In this document: positions 54,575 to 63,835 of the stretch, piece by piece
Position numbering within the stretch: position 1 is the first letter of the stretch
Layout: each line of letters starts with the position of its first letter
Assembly: GCA_002290645.2 (NCBI GenBank)
Contig: NMOS02000004.1
Coordinates: forward strand, 37,544 to 101,543
DNA from: Candidatus Aquirickettsiella gammari
GTDB taxonomy: Bacteria > Pseudomonadota > Gammaproteobacteria > Diplorickettsiales > Diplorickettsiaceae
DNA length: 64,000 nt
Direction of reading: 5' to 3'
The notes under the pieces: model-generated
Told to the model about the DNA's origin: nothing
The model's database searches: none
Seen by the model: the letters and a program-made list of their open reading frames with translations, nothing else
Program-made: the position numbers and the translations under genes

Positions 54575-55759
54575 CTACAAACGGGCCCGCTTATCATAGG
54601 TTCTAAACCCTTGTAACGGCGATGCCTCATAACCGCGCGTTAAACCTATTACTTTGATTAACTCCCCCATTTCACTCGGTGAAGTTAACACATGGACCTG
54701 CCGATTTACATCTATGGCTGACAAAGTATCATAACATTTTTCTATCAACGGTAACAAATCATTGTTTATTAAAAAAGCAGCCAGGGGGGTAAATCCAGCC
54801 ACGTTTAGGCCGGCTTGAACAGCCGATTGCGCAAGCCGGGTAAAATCGACGGAGGCCGTTATGTCTTGCAAACCGATGAGACACAATGGATCGGTATGTG
54901 CTAGGTGGCGGTAGTAACACATCAAGGTCCCCTGGCATCTATCTGGGTGGTAATACTCTCGTGCGGGAAAACCGTAGTCTATAATCAATGCCAGCCCTTG
55001 TAGCAGCGCTGAACCCAGCTTGCTTATCCAAGCGTCTAATCGTAAACAAAGCTCAGATTCATAGCGATTTACCTCACTAAAATAGTTAGCTCTCAAATGA
55101 TTTAATAGCGCCACCTGATTAAAGTCGCCAGGTTCAATGAAGCGATAGTTAAAATAACCCTTTTCATAACCCACTCGCACTTCTTGAACGTGATCTTTAG
55201 TCCAAAAAAACTTATCAACCGGCAAGGCATCTACCACCTCATTAGCAATCATAACCCCTTTTAGCGGGGATAGGGGCCAGTCATCTAACCAATGAATACG
55301 TGTTAATAAATGAGGAATGCGTTTTTGCAGCAGGTCTTGCTGACGTGCTTTGAGCGTAGGGCTAATTTCTAAAATCTTATATTGCTCCGGCAAGCAATTT
55401 TCTTTTTCTAAACACAACAATAGATCGACGGCTAACTGACCAGTGCCCGCCCCTATTTCTAAAATATCAGCACTGCCTAAATCTGCAAAAACCTGCTGGC
55501 ATTGACGTGCGATGCATTGCGCAAACAAAGGTGAGATCTCGGGTGCCGTTATAAAATCACCCGTTTTACCCAATTTATCCAAAGCGGCTGTATAATATCC
55601 TCGCTGTGGCTCGTATAATGCCAATTCCATAAAACGTGAAAAGCTTATCGACCCAGTTGCTTGTTGCGTTATTTCTTCGCTGATCAATTGACTTAATTGT
55701 TCACTTTGCGCCTGCATTGCAGCGGTTGGAATAGGTAGACCAGTGGGTATTTTTATCAT
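54575..55759 (-). CDS. MidA-type class I SAM-dependent methyltransferase
   Basis: A 394-residue protein of the MidA/NDUFAF7 family. The ATG at 55759 gives a natural start; an earlier in-frame start at 55852 would overlap the divergent folM-like gene. Motifs: SFSRFMELALYEPQRGYYT, KTGDFITAPEISPLFA, the SAM-binding ILEIGAGTGQLAVDLL and MIANEVVDALPVDKF. Eukaryotic NDUFAF7 methylates an Arg on complex I; bacterial targets are unclear. It lies between the icm locus and the pteridine reductase gene. Confidence 0.88.
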   Translation of the reverse strand: MIKIPTGLPIPTAAMQAQSEQLSQLISEEITQQATGSISFSRFMELALYEPQRGYYTAALDKLGKTGDFITAPEISPLFAQCIARQCQQVFADLGSADILEIGAGTGQLAVDLLLCLEKENCLPEQYKILEISPTLKARQQDLLQKRIPHLLTRIHWLDDWPLSPLKGVMIANEVVDALPVDKFFWTKDHVQEVRVGYEKGYFNYRFIEPGDFNQVALLNHLRANYFSEVNRYESELCLRLDAWISKLGSALLQGLALIIDYGFPAREYYHPDRCQGTLMCYYRHLAHTDPLCLIGLQDITASVDFTRLAQSAVQAGLNVAGFTPLAAFLINNDLLPLIEKCYDTLSAIDVNRQVHVLTSPSEMGELIKVIGLTRGYEASPLQGFRTYDKRARL

Positions 55760-55784
55760 TGTTGCATAACTCAAGGTAAAGCCA

Positions 55785-56540
55785 ATGCCAGATTCTAAAA
55801 CAAATACCCAGGTAGTCCTAATAACTGGGGCCGCAAAACGGGTCGGCGCCACTATTGCGCGCCACTGCCATCATCTTGGAATGCGTGTAGCGATTCACTA
55901 CCGAGAATCAGCACAGGCGGCTCTATCCCTATGCCAAACTTTCAATCAACAACGCGCTAATTCCGCGCTTGCCTTAGCTGCAGACTTAAAAGACACCCCT
56001 AAGCTAGAAAATTTAGTGGCGGCGGTAATAAAAGAATGGGGCCAACTCGATGTATTAATCAATAATGCTTCCAGCTTTTATCCCGTTCCTTTTGCTAAAG
56101 TAACACCTAGCGTATGGGAAGATCTTATCGCCAGCAATTTAAAAGGCCCTTTTTTTTTATCCCAGCTCGCTGCCCCTTATCTCAAAGCGCAAAAAGGCTG
56201 CATTATCAACCTGGTTGATATTCAAGCACAACGCCCCTTGAAAAATTATTCAGTTTACTGTATCGCTAAAGCGGGATGTGTGATGTTAACTAAAAGCTTG
56301 GCCAAAGAGCTAGGGCCCGAGATAAGAGTCAATGCCATAGCCCCAGGCATCGTTCTCTGGCCCGATGATGAAACAGAATTCAATGAAACTTTACGTCAAA
56401 AAATTATCGCAAAAAATGCCTTAAAGCGCGCTGGAACCCCGCAGGATATCGCAAATACGGTGGCTTTTTTAATTCAAAATGCGGATTTTATCACCGGTCA
56501 GATTATTGCCGTAGATGGAGGACGATCACTGGGCTATTAA
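55785..56540 (+). CDS. Pteridine reductase (FolM/PTR1-like SDR)
   Basis: A 251-residue short-chain dehydrogenase. The NADPH-binding motif is TGAAKRVGATIA with the Arg typical of PTR1 and FolM. Other motifs are NNASSFYPVPF and the catalytic YCIAKAG (YxxxK). It ends with TGQIIAVDGGRSLGY. It probably reduces dihydrobiopterin or dihydromonapterin, possibly dihydrofolate. It is divergent from the MidA-type gene with a 25-nt gap between the two starts, so both promoters must overlap or lie inside the genes. Confidence 0.85.
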   Translation: MPDSKTNTQVVLITGAAKRVGATIARHCHHLGMRVAIHYRESAQAALSLCQTFNQQRANSALALAADLKDTPKLENLVAAVIKEWGQLDVLINNASSFYPVPFAKVTPSVWEDLIASNLKGPFFLSQLAAPYLKAQKGCIINLVDIQAQRPLKNYSVYCIAKAGCVMLTKSLAKELGPEIRVNAIAPGIVLWPDDETEFNETLRQKIIAKNALKRAGTPQDIANTVAFLIQNADFITGQIIAVDGGRSLGY

Positions 56541-56896
56541 TCGTAGCGACATAAACGCTTAATGAAGAGAGAGAGAGAGAGAGAGAGAGAAAACACATAC
56601 CTTAATAAAAAAAGCCCCGTCAGTGTCTTAATTTACTTGAATGCGATAATATTATAGTGGTGATTTGTGATGCACTTTAGGCTTCCTGCACAAGGCAGGC
56701 TTGCACACCATGCTTCAAGACTATCTCCAACCTTTTAGGATCAAACTTCAAGCGCAATCTAACGGAACTTTCATAGTGAAGTGTAGACCTTGATCTTTAA
56801 AATGCAAGTTGGTAGAAAAAACCCACCGTGTTCAGCGAATTTATTAGCGACTATCGCGAGCTCAGTGACAATAATCGTTGTTTTTTTTTAAGAATA
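56541..56896. other. Gene-free region between folM-like gene and the SUF operon
   Basis: No supported gene. It starts with a (GA)n tract at 56566-56590. A small hairpin CCTGC/GCAGG lies around 56686-56700. A T-run (about 56881-56890) precedes the SUF control region. Parts may be decayed mobile DNA but I cannot match any element. Confidence 0.4.
56566..56590. repeat. GA dinucleotide microsatellite, about 12 units
   Basis: An uninterrupted 25-nt AG/GA tract, 26 nt after the stop of the pteridine reductase gene and about 355 nt before the Rrf2 gene. Long dinucleotide tracts are rare in bacteria and can change length by slippage. It lies outside any gene. Confidence 0.9.
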
Positions 56897-56911
56897 GGAC
56901 TAGAATAGTCC
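56897..56911. promoter_or_regulatory. IscR-type palindrome upstream of the SUF operon
   Basis: A perfect 6-bp inverted repeat around GAA: GGACTA-GAA-TAGTCC. The core GACTAGAATAGTC (56898-56910) fits the IscR type 1 core GACTRWWWYAGTC in all but one central base. It is 35 nt upstream of the Rrf2-family regulator gene, the likely binding protein. A TTAACA at 56915-56920 and an extended -10 TGCTAGTAT at 56933-56941 lie next to it; a start from there would leave almost no leader. Confidence 0.6.
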
Positions 56912-56945
56912 CATTTAACAAATTCGAGCTAGTGCTAGTATTATT

Positions 56946-57419
56946 ATGTTACGACTTAGCAAACTGACTGATTATGCCATTGTCATTATGGCCTATCTAG
57001 CCCAGCATCCTGGACTCGCAATTAATGCTAAAACCATTGCCGAACACACCGGGATTGCCCTACCCACCGCGAGCAAGTTATTAAAACGCTTAAGCCATGA
57101 TCAGCTACTTTTCGCCAATCGTGGTGTTAAAGGGGGTTATCAACTGGCTTTACTGGCGACTGATATTTCACTTGGACAACTCATTCAAACCTTAGAGGGT
57201 CAAATTGCTTTAACCGAATGTAACCATACGGCATTACAGTGTACGCTAGAAAGACAGTGTACGATTCGTGATAACTGGCGTAGGATTGGCGCCTTTATTC
57301 AAAATACCTTGATGCAGATTAGCCTGGCGGATCTTATCTCGCCTCTTAATTTAATGCAATTAGAAGCCTTGCTAAAAACAACTCAACCTCTCCATTTTGT
57401 GCCCGAGAATACCCCATGA
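56946..57419 (+). CDS. Rrf2-family iron-sulfur regulator of the SUF operon
   Basis: A 157-residue transcription factor. The N-terminal winged helix (about 1-65) is [17 protein letters not shown] onward with [15 protein letters not shown]. Three Cys, C92, C99 and C105, are placed as in IscR-like proteins that bind [2Fe-2S]. This is the type annotated as SUF system Fe-S assembly regulator. Its stop overlaps sufB by 4 nt (ATGA), so it is the first gene of the operon and probably autorepresses through the palindrome just upstream. Confidence 0.9.
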   Translation: MLRLSKLTDYAIVIMAYLAQHPGLAINAKTIAEHTGIALPTASKLLKRLSHDQLLFANRGVKGGYQLALLATDISLGQLIQTLEGQIALTECNHTALQCTLERQCTIRDNWRRIGAFIQNTLMQISLADLISPLNLMQLEALLKTTQPLHFVPENTP

Positions 57420-58858
57420 CACAAGCAGTTTTAGACCAATTATTACAACAAGATTATCAACATGGCTTTGTCAGTGATATCGAGTCTGAGACGCTCGCTT
57501 GTGGATTAAATGAAGCGGTAATACGCCATATTTCAACTAAAAAAAATGAACCTGAATTTTTATTGGCATGGCGTTTAAAAGCTTATCATCACTGGCTAAC
57601 CTTAACAGAGCCGCATTGGGCGGATCATCTCCACTATCCCCCGATCGATTATCAAGCGATTAGTTATTATTCGGCGCCTAAACTAAAAAAACAATTAAAA
57701 AGCTTACAGGAAGTCGATCCAGACATATTACGTGTCTACAATAAGCTAGGTATCTCACTGCAAGAACAAGAGTTATTAGCCGGCGTTGCCGTTGATGCCG
57801 TGTTTGATAGTGTTTCCGTTGCAACTACTTTTAAAGAAAAGTTGCACCGCATGGGGATATTATTTTGTTCTTTTTCAGAAGCGGTACAAACGTACCCGGA
57901 ACTTATAAAAAAATATTTAGGTACTGTGGTTCCTTATACCGATAATTTTTATGCCTGCTTAAATGCCGCTGTATTTACCGATGGTTCGTTTTGCTATATC
58001 CCACCGGGTGTCCGCTGCCCGATGGAATTATCCACCTACTTTCGTATTAATGCCGCCAATACCGGACAATTTGAACGTACCTTGATCATCGCCGATGAAT
58101 CAAGTTACGTGAGTTACTTAGAGGGTTGCACAGCACCACAACGCGACGAAAATCAATTACATGCCGCTGTGGTCGAATTAATTGCCTTAGATAATGCACA
58201 AATCAAATATTCAACCGTACAAAACTGGTATCCCGGTGATAAAGAAGGAAAAGGTGGTATTTATAACTTCGTCACTAAACGCGGACATTGTCGTGGCAGC
58301 CATGCGAAAATATCTTGGACCCAAGTAGAAACCGGTTCGGCTATTACCTGGAAATATCCCAGTGTTATTCTTCAAGGCGATCATTCTGTCGGCGAGTTTT
58401 ATTCACTGGCGCTGACAAATCATAGACAACAAGCGGATACAGGAACCAAAATGATTCATATTGGTAAAAACAGTAAAAGTACCATTTTATCGAAAGGAAT
58501 TAGCGCGGGTCATGGACAAAACAGCTACCGCGGTTTGGTCAGAATATCAGCCACGGCAGAAAATGCACGTAATTATACTCAATGTGATTCACTACTGATT
58601 GGCGGTCATTGTAGCGCGCATACTTTTCCTTCGATTGAAGTCAAAAATAAAACAGCACAAGTAGAACACGAAGCTTCAGCGACTAAAATTAGTGAGGAGC
58701 AACTTTTTTATTGTTTACAACGCGGTTTAGACGCCGAAGCCGCGCTTTCACTGATTGTGAATGGTTTTTGTAAGGCTGTATTTAAAGAATTGCCGATGGA
58801 ATTTGCCGTCGAAGCGCAAAAATTACTCGGAATTAGTTTAGAAGGGAGTATTGGCTAG
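57416..58858 (+). CDS. sufB: Fe-S assembly scaffold SufB
   Basis: A 480-residue component of the SufBCD scaffold for building [4Fe-4S] clusters. Motifs: [43 protein letters not shown], and the [18 protein letters not shown] segment near the C-terminus. Length is standard. The start overlaps the regulator stop (ATGA), and sufC follows. Confidence 0.96.
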   Translation: MTQAVLDQLLQQDYQHGFVSDIESETLACGLNEAVIRHISTKKNEPEFLLAWRLKAYHHWLTLTEPHWADHLHYPPIDYQAISYYSAPKLKKQLKSLQEVDPDILRVYNKLGISLQEQELLAGVAVDAVFDSVSVATTFKEKLHRMGILFCSFSEAVQTYPELIKKYLGTVVPYTDNFYACLNAAVFTDGSFCYIPPGVRCPMELSTYFRINAANTGQFERTLIIADESSYVSYLEGCTAPQRDENQLHAAVVELIALDNAQIKYSTVQNWYPGDKEGKGGIYNFVTKRGHCRGSHAKISWTQVETGSAITWKYPSVILQGDHSVGEFYSLALTNHRQQADTGTKMIHIGKNSKSTILSKGISAGHGQNSYRGLVRISATAENARNYTQCDSLLIGGHCSAHTFPSIEVKNKTAQVEHEASATKISEEQLFYCLQRGLDAEAALSLIVNGFCKAVFKELPMEFAVEAQKLLGISLEGSIG

Positions 58859-58957
58859 GATCACTTGTCGTTGCAAGTAAAAGTTTTTAAAATTAAACCC
58901 GCGGACTATCGCACAGATAAGAATAGATTAGATAATAACTTATTAATAAAGAAAAAT

Positions 58958-59713
58958 ATGTTAACGATACAAAACCTACAGGTACAAATTGATAACAAAC
59001 CCTTATTGCGAGGCATTAACCTTGAGATAAAACCAGGTGAGATACACGCTATCATGGGCCCTAATGGCTCAGGAAAGAGTACATTAGCCAATGTACTCGC
59101 TGGACGCAGCGACTATCTTATTACTGAGGGTGAAATCCGCTATTTGGAGCAAGATTTATTAAGCCTTGCTCCCGAACTACGTGCACAAAAGGGATTATTT
59201 TTAGCTTTTCAATACCCGGTCGAAATTCCCGGGGTAAATAATGTATATTTGTTGAAGGCTTCTTTAAATGCTATTCGCAAAGCACGTGGTCAAACTGAAC
59301 TCGACGCCATGGATTTTTTAAAACTCGTCAAAGAAAAATTAAGTGCGGTCGAAATGGATGAAGATTTCCTGTATCGCTCTGTCAATACAGGGTTTTCCGG
59401 CGGTGAAAAAAAGCGTAATGAAATTCTACAAATGCTGCTTTTAGAACCTAAATTAGCCATACTAGACGAAACTGATTCGGGTTTAGATATCGACGCTTTA
59501 AGGATAGTCGCCAATGGTGTCAATCGTCTCGCTGCGCCGGAACGTTCCATGTTGCTGATTACCCATTATCAACGTTTGCTCGATTATATTAAACCCGACT
59601 ATGTGCACATACTTGCCGGCGGAAAAATTATTCGTTCTGGTGATTTTTCTTTGGCGCAAACACTGGAAAAAGAAGGTTATACCTCTATCTTACAAGAAGA
59701 ATCTTTGGTCTAA
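58958..59713 (+). CDS. sufC: Fe-S assembly ATPase SufC
   Basis: A 251-residue ABC-type ATPase of the SufBCD complex. The ATG at 58958 gives the family start MLTIQNLQVQ; a TTG at 58865 would add 31 residues with no match. Walker A GPNGSGKST, the ABC signature FSGGEKKRNE and Walker B LAILDETDSGLD are complete. sufD follows at 59718, only 4 nt after the stop. Confidence 0.95.
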   Translation: MLTIQNLQVQIDNKPLLRGINLEIKPGEIHAIMGPNGSGKSTLANVLAGRSDYLITEGEIRYLEQDLLSLAPELRAQKGLFLAFQYPVEIPGVNNVYLLKASLNAIRKARGQTELDAMDFLKLVKEKLSAVEMDEDFLYRSVNTGFSGGEKKRNEILQMLLLEPKLAILDETDSGLDIDALRIVANGVNRLAAPERSMLLITHYQRLLDYIKPDYVHILAGGKIIRSGDFSLAQTLEKEGYTSILQEESLV

Positions 59714-59717
59714 AATA

Positions 59718-61064
59718 ATGTTAAATAATAAAATAAATAAGGATGTGGCTGCCATTGCACACTATCGCAGCGAATATTTACGTGTAGAAAAAAATCTAGC
59801 CGGTAACACGCTAACACCCCTACAAGATCTACGCCTAGCGGCGCTAGAAGAATTTTCCCGTACTGGTTTTCCGAGTAAAAAGCAAGAAGATTGGAAATAT
59901 ACCTCTTTAACCGCTTTAGGCGAGACGCCGTTTTCTTTTCAGCCGGTGCTCAGCCAATTAAATAACGCGACACAAACAAGGCTTGAACAATTGGCCACAA
60001 GCTATCGTTTAGTCTTCATTAATGGTCTGTTTGCCAAACATTTATCCACCTTAGCCATTTTGCCCCATCATGGCATGATGACTCACTTTGCCGGTATGCT
60101 CGAGCATCATCCAGAACAATTATTTGCACACTGGCAGCCTAAAGATACGATTGAAAAAAACAGTTTTGTTCATTTAAATACCGCCTTTATGCACGACGGT
60201 GCTTACATTTATTTACCCGCTAATACGCAATTACAATCACCGATAGAGCTTTTATTTATACAGACCGGCGAACAGGAACAATTCATTCCGCTGCGTAATA
60301 TCATCATTGCAGAAGAAAATAGTCATGCGATTATCGTTGAAAAATATATCCCTGCGCAGAAAAATAGTGCACAGTATTTTACTAGCACTGTCACAGAATG
60401 TACTCTTGCTCCGCACAGTCACGTTCAGCATTACAAATACATCAGCGAAGGCGAAAAAGCCCTGCATATTGGCAATCTCTCGGCAACACAGCAGAAAAAC
60501 AGTCAATTCGCTGCTTATTCGCTCGCTTTAAGCGCAGCTTTAATACGGAGTGATGTGCACATCAAATTGTTGCAGCCTGATGCACAGTGCCAATTAAAAG
60601 GCCTTTATTACGCAACTGAGCAGCAACAAATCGATCATCATACGGTCGTTGATCATGCCAGCCCACATACAAGGAGTGAAGCATTTTATAAGGGGGTTAG
60701 CGATGCTAAGGCGCGTGCGGTATTTAATGGCAAAGTCATCGTTCGTTCACAAGCGATTAAAAGTAAGGCGCAACAACTGAATAAAAATTTATTATTGTCA
60801 TCACACGCTGAAATTAATAGCAAACCGCAGCTAGAGATATTTACCGATGATATCCAATGTACTCACGGCACGAGTATCGCGCAACTCGATAAAGAAGCCT
60901 TATTTTATTTGCAGACCCGCGGCCTGACCGCTGTACAAGCCGGTGAAGTATTAATTTTAGCTTTTATTCAAGACATTTTACAACAAATGCCTTTGTTTAA
61001 TGACGAGGTTTCCTTAGCACAGCACTTAAAAAATAAATGGGTGAATGCGGATGTATTCGTTTGA
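59718..61064 (+). CDS. sufD: Fe-S assembly protein SufD
   Basis: A 448-residue SufB-related partner. The ATG at 59718 follows sufC by 4 nt; an open frame further upstream to 59601 lies inside sufC and is not used. Motifs: SKKQEDWKYTSL near the start, VDHASPHTRSEAFYKGV and the DDIQCTHGTSIAQLD segment with the Cys and His found in SufD proteins. The end overlaps sufS by 20 nt. Confidence 0.93.
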   Translation: MLNNKINKDVAAIAHYRSEYLRVEKNLAGNTLTPLQDLRLAALEEFSRTGFPSKKQEDWKYTSLTALGETPFSFQPVLSQLNNATQTRLEQLATSYRLVFINGLFAKHLSTLAILPHHGMMTHFAGMLEHHPEQLFAHWQPKDTIEKNSFVHLNTAFMHDGAYIYLPANTQLQSPIELLFIQTGEQEQFIPLRNIIIAEENSHAIIVEKYIPAQKNSAQYFTSTVTECTLAPHSHVQHYKYISEGEKALHIGNLSATQQKNSQFAAYSLALSAALIRSDVHIKLLQPDAQCQLKGLYYATEQQQIDHHTVVDHASPHTRSEAFYKGVSDAKARAVFNGKVIVRSQAIKSKAQQLNKNLLLSSHAEINSKPQLEIFTDDIQCTHGTSIAQLDKEALFYLQTRGLTAVQAGEVLILAFIQDILQQMPLFNDEVSLAQHLKNKWVNADVFV

Positions 61065-62298
61065 TTTAAAAAAAATAAGACAAGATTTTCCTATCTTACA
61101 ACAACAGATCAAAGCCAAGCCTTTAGTTTATCTGGATAATGCGGCAAGTACGCAGAAGCCCAAATCGGTCATCGAGCGTTTACAACATTTTTATCGTTGT
61201 GAATACAGCAATGTTCATCGAGGTATCCATACTTTGAGTGAATTAGCAACTGAAGCGTTTGAACACAGCCGAGAAAAGATCCAGCAATTTATCAATGCCA
61301 AATATTTTTCTGAAATTATCTTCGTTCGCGGGACGACTGAAGCGATTAATTTAGTGGCACAAAGCTATGGATTGAGCCAGATCAAAGCCGGTGAAGAAAT
61401 TATTATTTCGCATATGGAACACCATGCCAATATCGTTCCTTGGCAAATTTTATCGGCACAAACCGGCGCTGTACTTAAAGTCATTCCTATCAATGACGCG
61501 GGCGAGCTCATATTGGAAGAATATCAACGTTTACTCAATGTCAAAACTAAATTAGTCGCTGTTTGTCATATTTCGAATACCCTAGGGACAATCAATCCTA
61601 TTCAAAAGATTATTGATTATGCACATGCCAATAGTGCCGACACCAAGGTATTAATTGATGGGGCACAGGCAGTTGCCCACCAAAAAATTGACGTCCAGGC
61701 CTTAGATTGTGATTTCTATGTCTTTTCAGGACATAAACTTTTTGGCCCTACTGGCATTGGGGTATTGTATGGGAAACAAGCCTTATTAACGGCGATGCCA
61801 CCTTATCAAGCAGGCGGCAGCATGATCACAGAAGTCAGCCTTGAAAAAAGCAGTTATCGCGAACCGCCGTATAAATTTGAGGCGGGCACACCGCATATTG
61901 CCGGTGCTATTGGTTTAGCTGCGAGTATTGACTATCTCAATCAACTGGATTTTGCGGCCTTACAAGCACATGAAAAGGCTTTATTGAACTACGCAACTGC
62001 ACAATTACAAGACATTGCTGGATTACGCTTAATAGGCACCGCAGCAGAAAAAGCCGCTATTTTAAACTTTACGGTGAATGATTCGCGCGGTGTACGCATC
62101 CATGGACATGATATGAGCGACGTGTTAAATGCCGAAGTAGGTGTGGCGGTACGTGCTGGTCAACATTGTACAATGCCTCTAATGCAGCGCTTTAATGTCG
62201 ATTCTACCGTACGCGCTTCTTTAGCTTTTTATAATAGTAAAGAAGATATCGATGCCCTAATAAGCGGTTTACACACTTTAAAGCAGCTTTTTAATTAA
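61045..62298 (+). CDS. sufS: Cysteine desulfurase SufS
   Basis: A 417-residue PLP enzyme taking sulfur from cysteine for cluster building. The N-terminus has YLDNAASTQKP; the PLP lysine is in FSGHKLFGPTGIG; the persulfide Cys is in RAGQHCTMPLM. An ATG at 61051 could also be the start; the one at 61045 overlaps sufD by 20 nt. It lies after sufD and before sufU. Confidence 0.95.
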   Translation: MRMYSFDLKKIRQDFPILQQQIKAKPLVYLDNAASTQKPKSVIERLQHFYRCEYSNVHRGIHTLSELATEAFEHSREKIQQFINAKYFSEIIFVRGTTEAINLVAQSYGLSQIKAGEEIIISHMEHHANIVPWQILSAQTGAVLKVIPINDAGELILEEYQRLLNVKTKLVAVCHISNTLGTINPIQKIIDYAHANSADTKVLIDGAQAVAHQKIDVQALDCDFYVFSGHKLFGPTGIGVLYGKQALLTAMPPYQAGGSMITEVSLEKSSYREPPYKFEAGTPHIAGAIGLAASIDYLNQLDFAALQAHEKALLNYATAQLQDIAGLRLIGTAAEKAAILNFTVNDSRGVRIHGHDMSDVLNAEVGVAVRAGQHCTMPLMQRFNVDSTVRASLAFYNSKEDIDALISGLHTLKQLFN

Positions 62299-62300
62299 TC

Positions 62301-62759
62301 ATGATGTCGAATCTACGCGAGCTATACCAAGAAATGATCCTAGACCATGGACGTTGTCCGCGTCATTTCCATACGATGCCGCAAGCGAATCGGCAAGCTC
62401 AAGGTTTTAATCAACTCTGTGGCGATAGCTTAACACTCTATCTCCAGGTAGAAGATCAAAAAATTAGCGCGATTAGCTTCAAGGGTTCCGGTTGCGCTAT
62501 CTCTATTGCTTCCGCTTCACTGATGTCAGAAATATTGCAAGGAAAAACGGTCCGTGAGGCGGAAGCCCTTTTCCGAATCTTTCATCAATTACTCACCCGC
62601 GAAATCCCCTCCCCTGAAAAAATCGAGCATTTAGAAAAACTAGCAGTATTTTCAGGGGTTAGGGCTTATCCTGTTCGGGTAAAATGCGCCACCTTAGCAT
62701 GGCACACTTTATTAGCCGCCTTACAACAAAAAAATGAGATTGTCTCCACCGAAGATTAA
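62301..62759 (+). CDS. sufU: SufU/IscU-type sulfur-transfer protein
   Basis: A 152-residue NifU-like protein. Zinc/cluster ligands are in LCGDSLT, GSGCAISIA and RVKCATLAWHT, the three-Cys plus Asp pattern of SufU. The middle segment (about 88-112) is the insertion that separates SufU from IscU. In this operon it takes the place of SufE in accepting sulfur from SufS. It starts 2 nt after the sufS stop. Confidence 0.9.
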   Translation: MMSNLRELYQEMILDHGRCPRHFHTMPQANRQAQGFNQLCGDSLTLYLQVEDQKISAISFKGSGCAISIASASLMSEILQGKTVREAEALFRIFHQLLTREIPSPEKIEHLEKLAVFSGVRAYPVRVKCATLAWHTLLAALQQKNEIVSTED

Positions 62760-62849
62760 TTTTCCTTAATACGCATGGGGGAAAAATAAATCGTTTTCAT
62801 CACACAATCGACCCGGGAAAAAGTTGATACCACTACATAGGCATACTAT

Positions 62850-63191
62850 ATGACGACAATGAATTATCCCCTGAGCCAAGCATCTACCTTGTCATTAAAA
62901 AATGCAATTATTGAAGCTTTAAAAAAGGTCTATGACCCTGAAATCCCAGTCAATATTTATGATTTAGGTCTTATCTATCATATATCGATTGACCCACAAG
63001 GCTTGGTAAAAATTGAAATGACATTAACCTCACCTGGCTGTCCTGTAGCACAAAGCTTTCCAGGTATTGTCGAAAATGCCGTTAATAATGTAGCGGGGGT
63101 TAGTGAGGTACAGGTAGAATTAGTTTGGGATCCACCCTGGAGCAGCGAAAATATGTCCGCCGCGGCCAAATTACATTTAGGAATACTCTAG
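62850..63191 (+). CDS. SufT-like MIP18/DUF59 iron-sulfur protein
   Basis: A 113-residue protein with DPEIPVNIYDLGLIY, MTLTSPGCPVAQSFP (the conserved Cys) and VQVELVWDPPWSSENMSAAA. These are DUF59/MIP18 features, linked to Fe-S protein maturation. It is shorter than the roughly 180-residue SufT of other SUF operons and lacks the extra N-terminal part. It ends the operon, 90 nt after sufU. Confidence 0.88.
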   Translation: MTTMNYPLSQASTLSLKNAIIEALKKVYDPEIPVNIYDLGLIYHISIDPQGLVKIEMTLTSPGCPVAQSFPGIVENAVNNVAGVSEVQVELVWDPPWSSENMSAAAKLHLGIL

Positions 63192-63430
63192 CATCTAGGA
63201 CACATCGCTGAATAAATGCTGTCAATCCTACTTATCGTATCAATTCGAATGCGTTCATTGGCAAAAATAAAAACGGTTAAAGGCGTAGTGTATTTCAATT
63301 AATAAAATAAAAATTATTTTTAAAATTATTTAAATTTTTTTTAAAAGTTTAGGAAAAAATGATCTAGGAAATGGTTTTTTGATCCTTTATACTCAAAAAG
63401 ATGAGCTAAAAATAAATTCAATAAAAGGAG

Positions 63431-63835
63431 ATGGATATAATTATTGAGGCGTTGACAGCGTTTAGTGCGGTTAAGATCACATGGGAGATGCTTGAAATCC
63501 TACACTTGGTACGTGTAGGTCATGAAACCGCCATGGACGCTTGCAGATCAGGAAATTCTTTTATAAATTTCAGGCAAAAAAAGTTGCAAGAAATGGCGTA
63601 TAAAAAAGATCCCCTTCTAAGATTTGTTCATGAAGCAAAAACAGACTACGATTTCCAAGCCACCGGCGATGCGGAAAAAGCGTTTCAAAAAGTTAATAAA
63701 CGAGCTCAAACTTATTTGGATCTATTGAATAAGAGTCTTGGGATTTTAAATGATGCCAAAAGATATTTTCTTGAGACCCACCGTGTAAACCTCCCAAACT
63801 TACCCCAGTTTTTAAATAGAGTAATTTTTGTTTAG
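63431..63835 (+). CDS. Unknown 134-residue helical protein
   Basis: No family recognised. The protein is largely helical and charged, with no signal peptide. The AGGAG ribosome binding site directly touches the ATG at 63431, with no spacer. Translation may start a few codons later (an ATT at 63440 has proper spacing, and a TTG lies at 63452). It is 239 nt after the SUF operon in AT-rich DNA. Coding support is moderate: one clean frame and codon use like its neighbours. Confidence 0.5.
   Translation: MDIIIEALTAFSAVKITWEMLEILHLVRVGHETAMDACRSGNSFINFRQKKLQEMAYKKDPLLRFVHEAKTDYDFQATGDAEKAFQKVNKRAQTYLDLLNKSLGILNDAKRYFLETHRVNLPNLPQFLNRVIFV

Noticed and set aside
56620..56870. Decayed transposase downstream of the GA tract
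   Set aside because: I could not match any transposase segment in either strand; left as gene-free.
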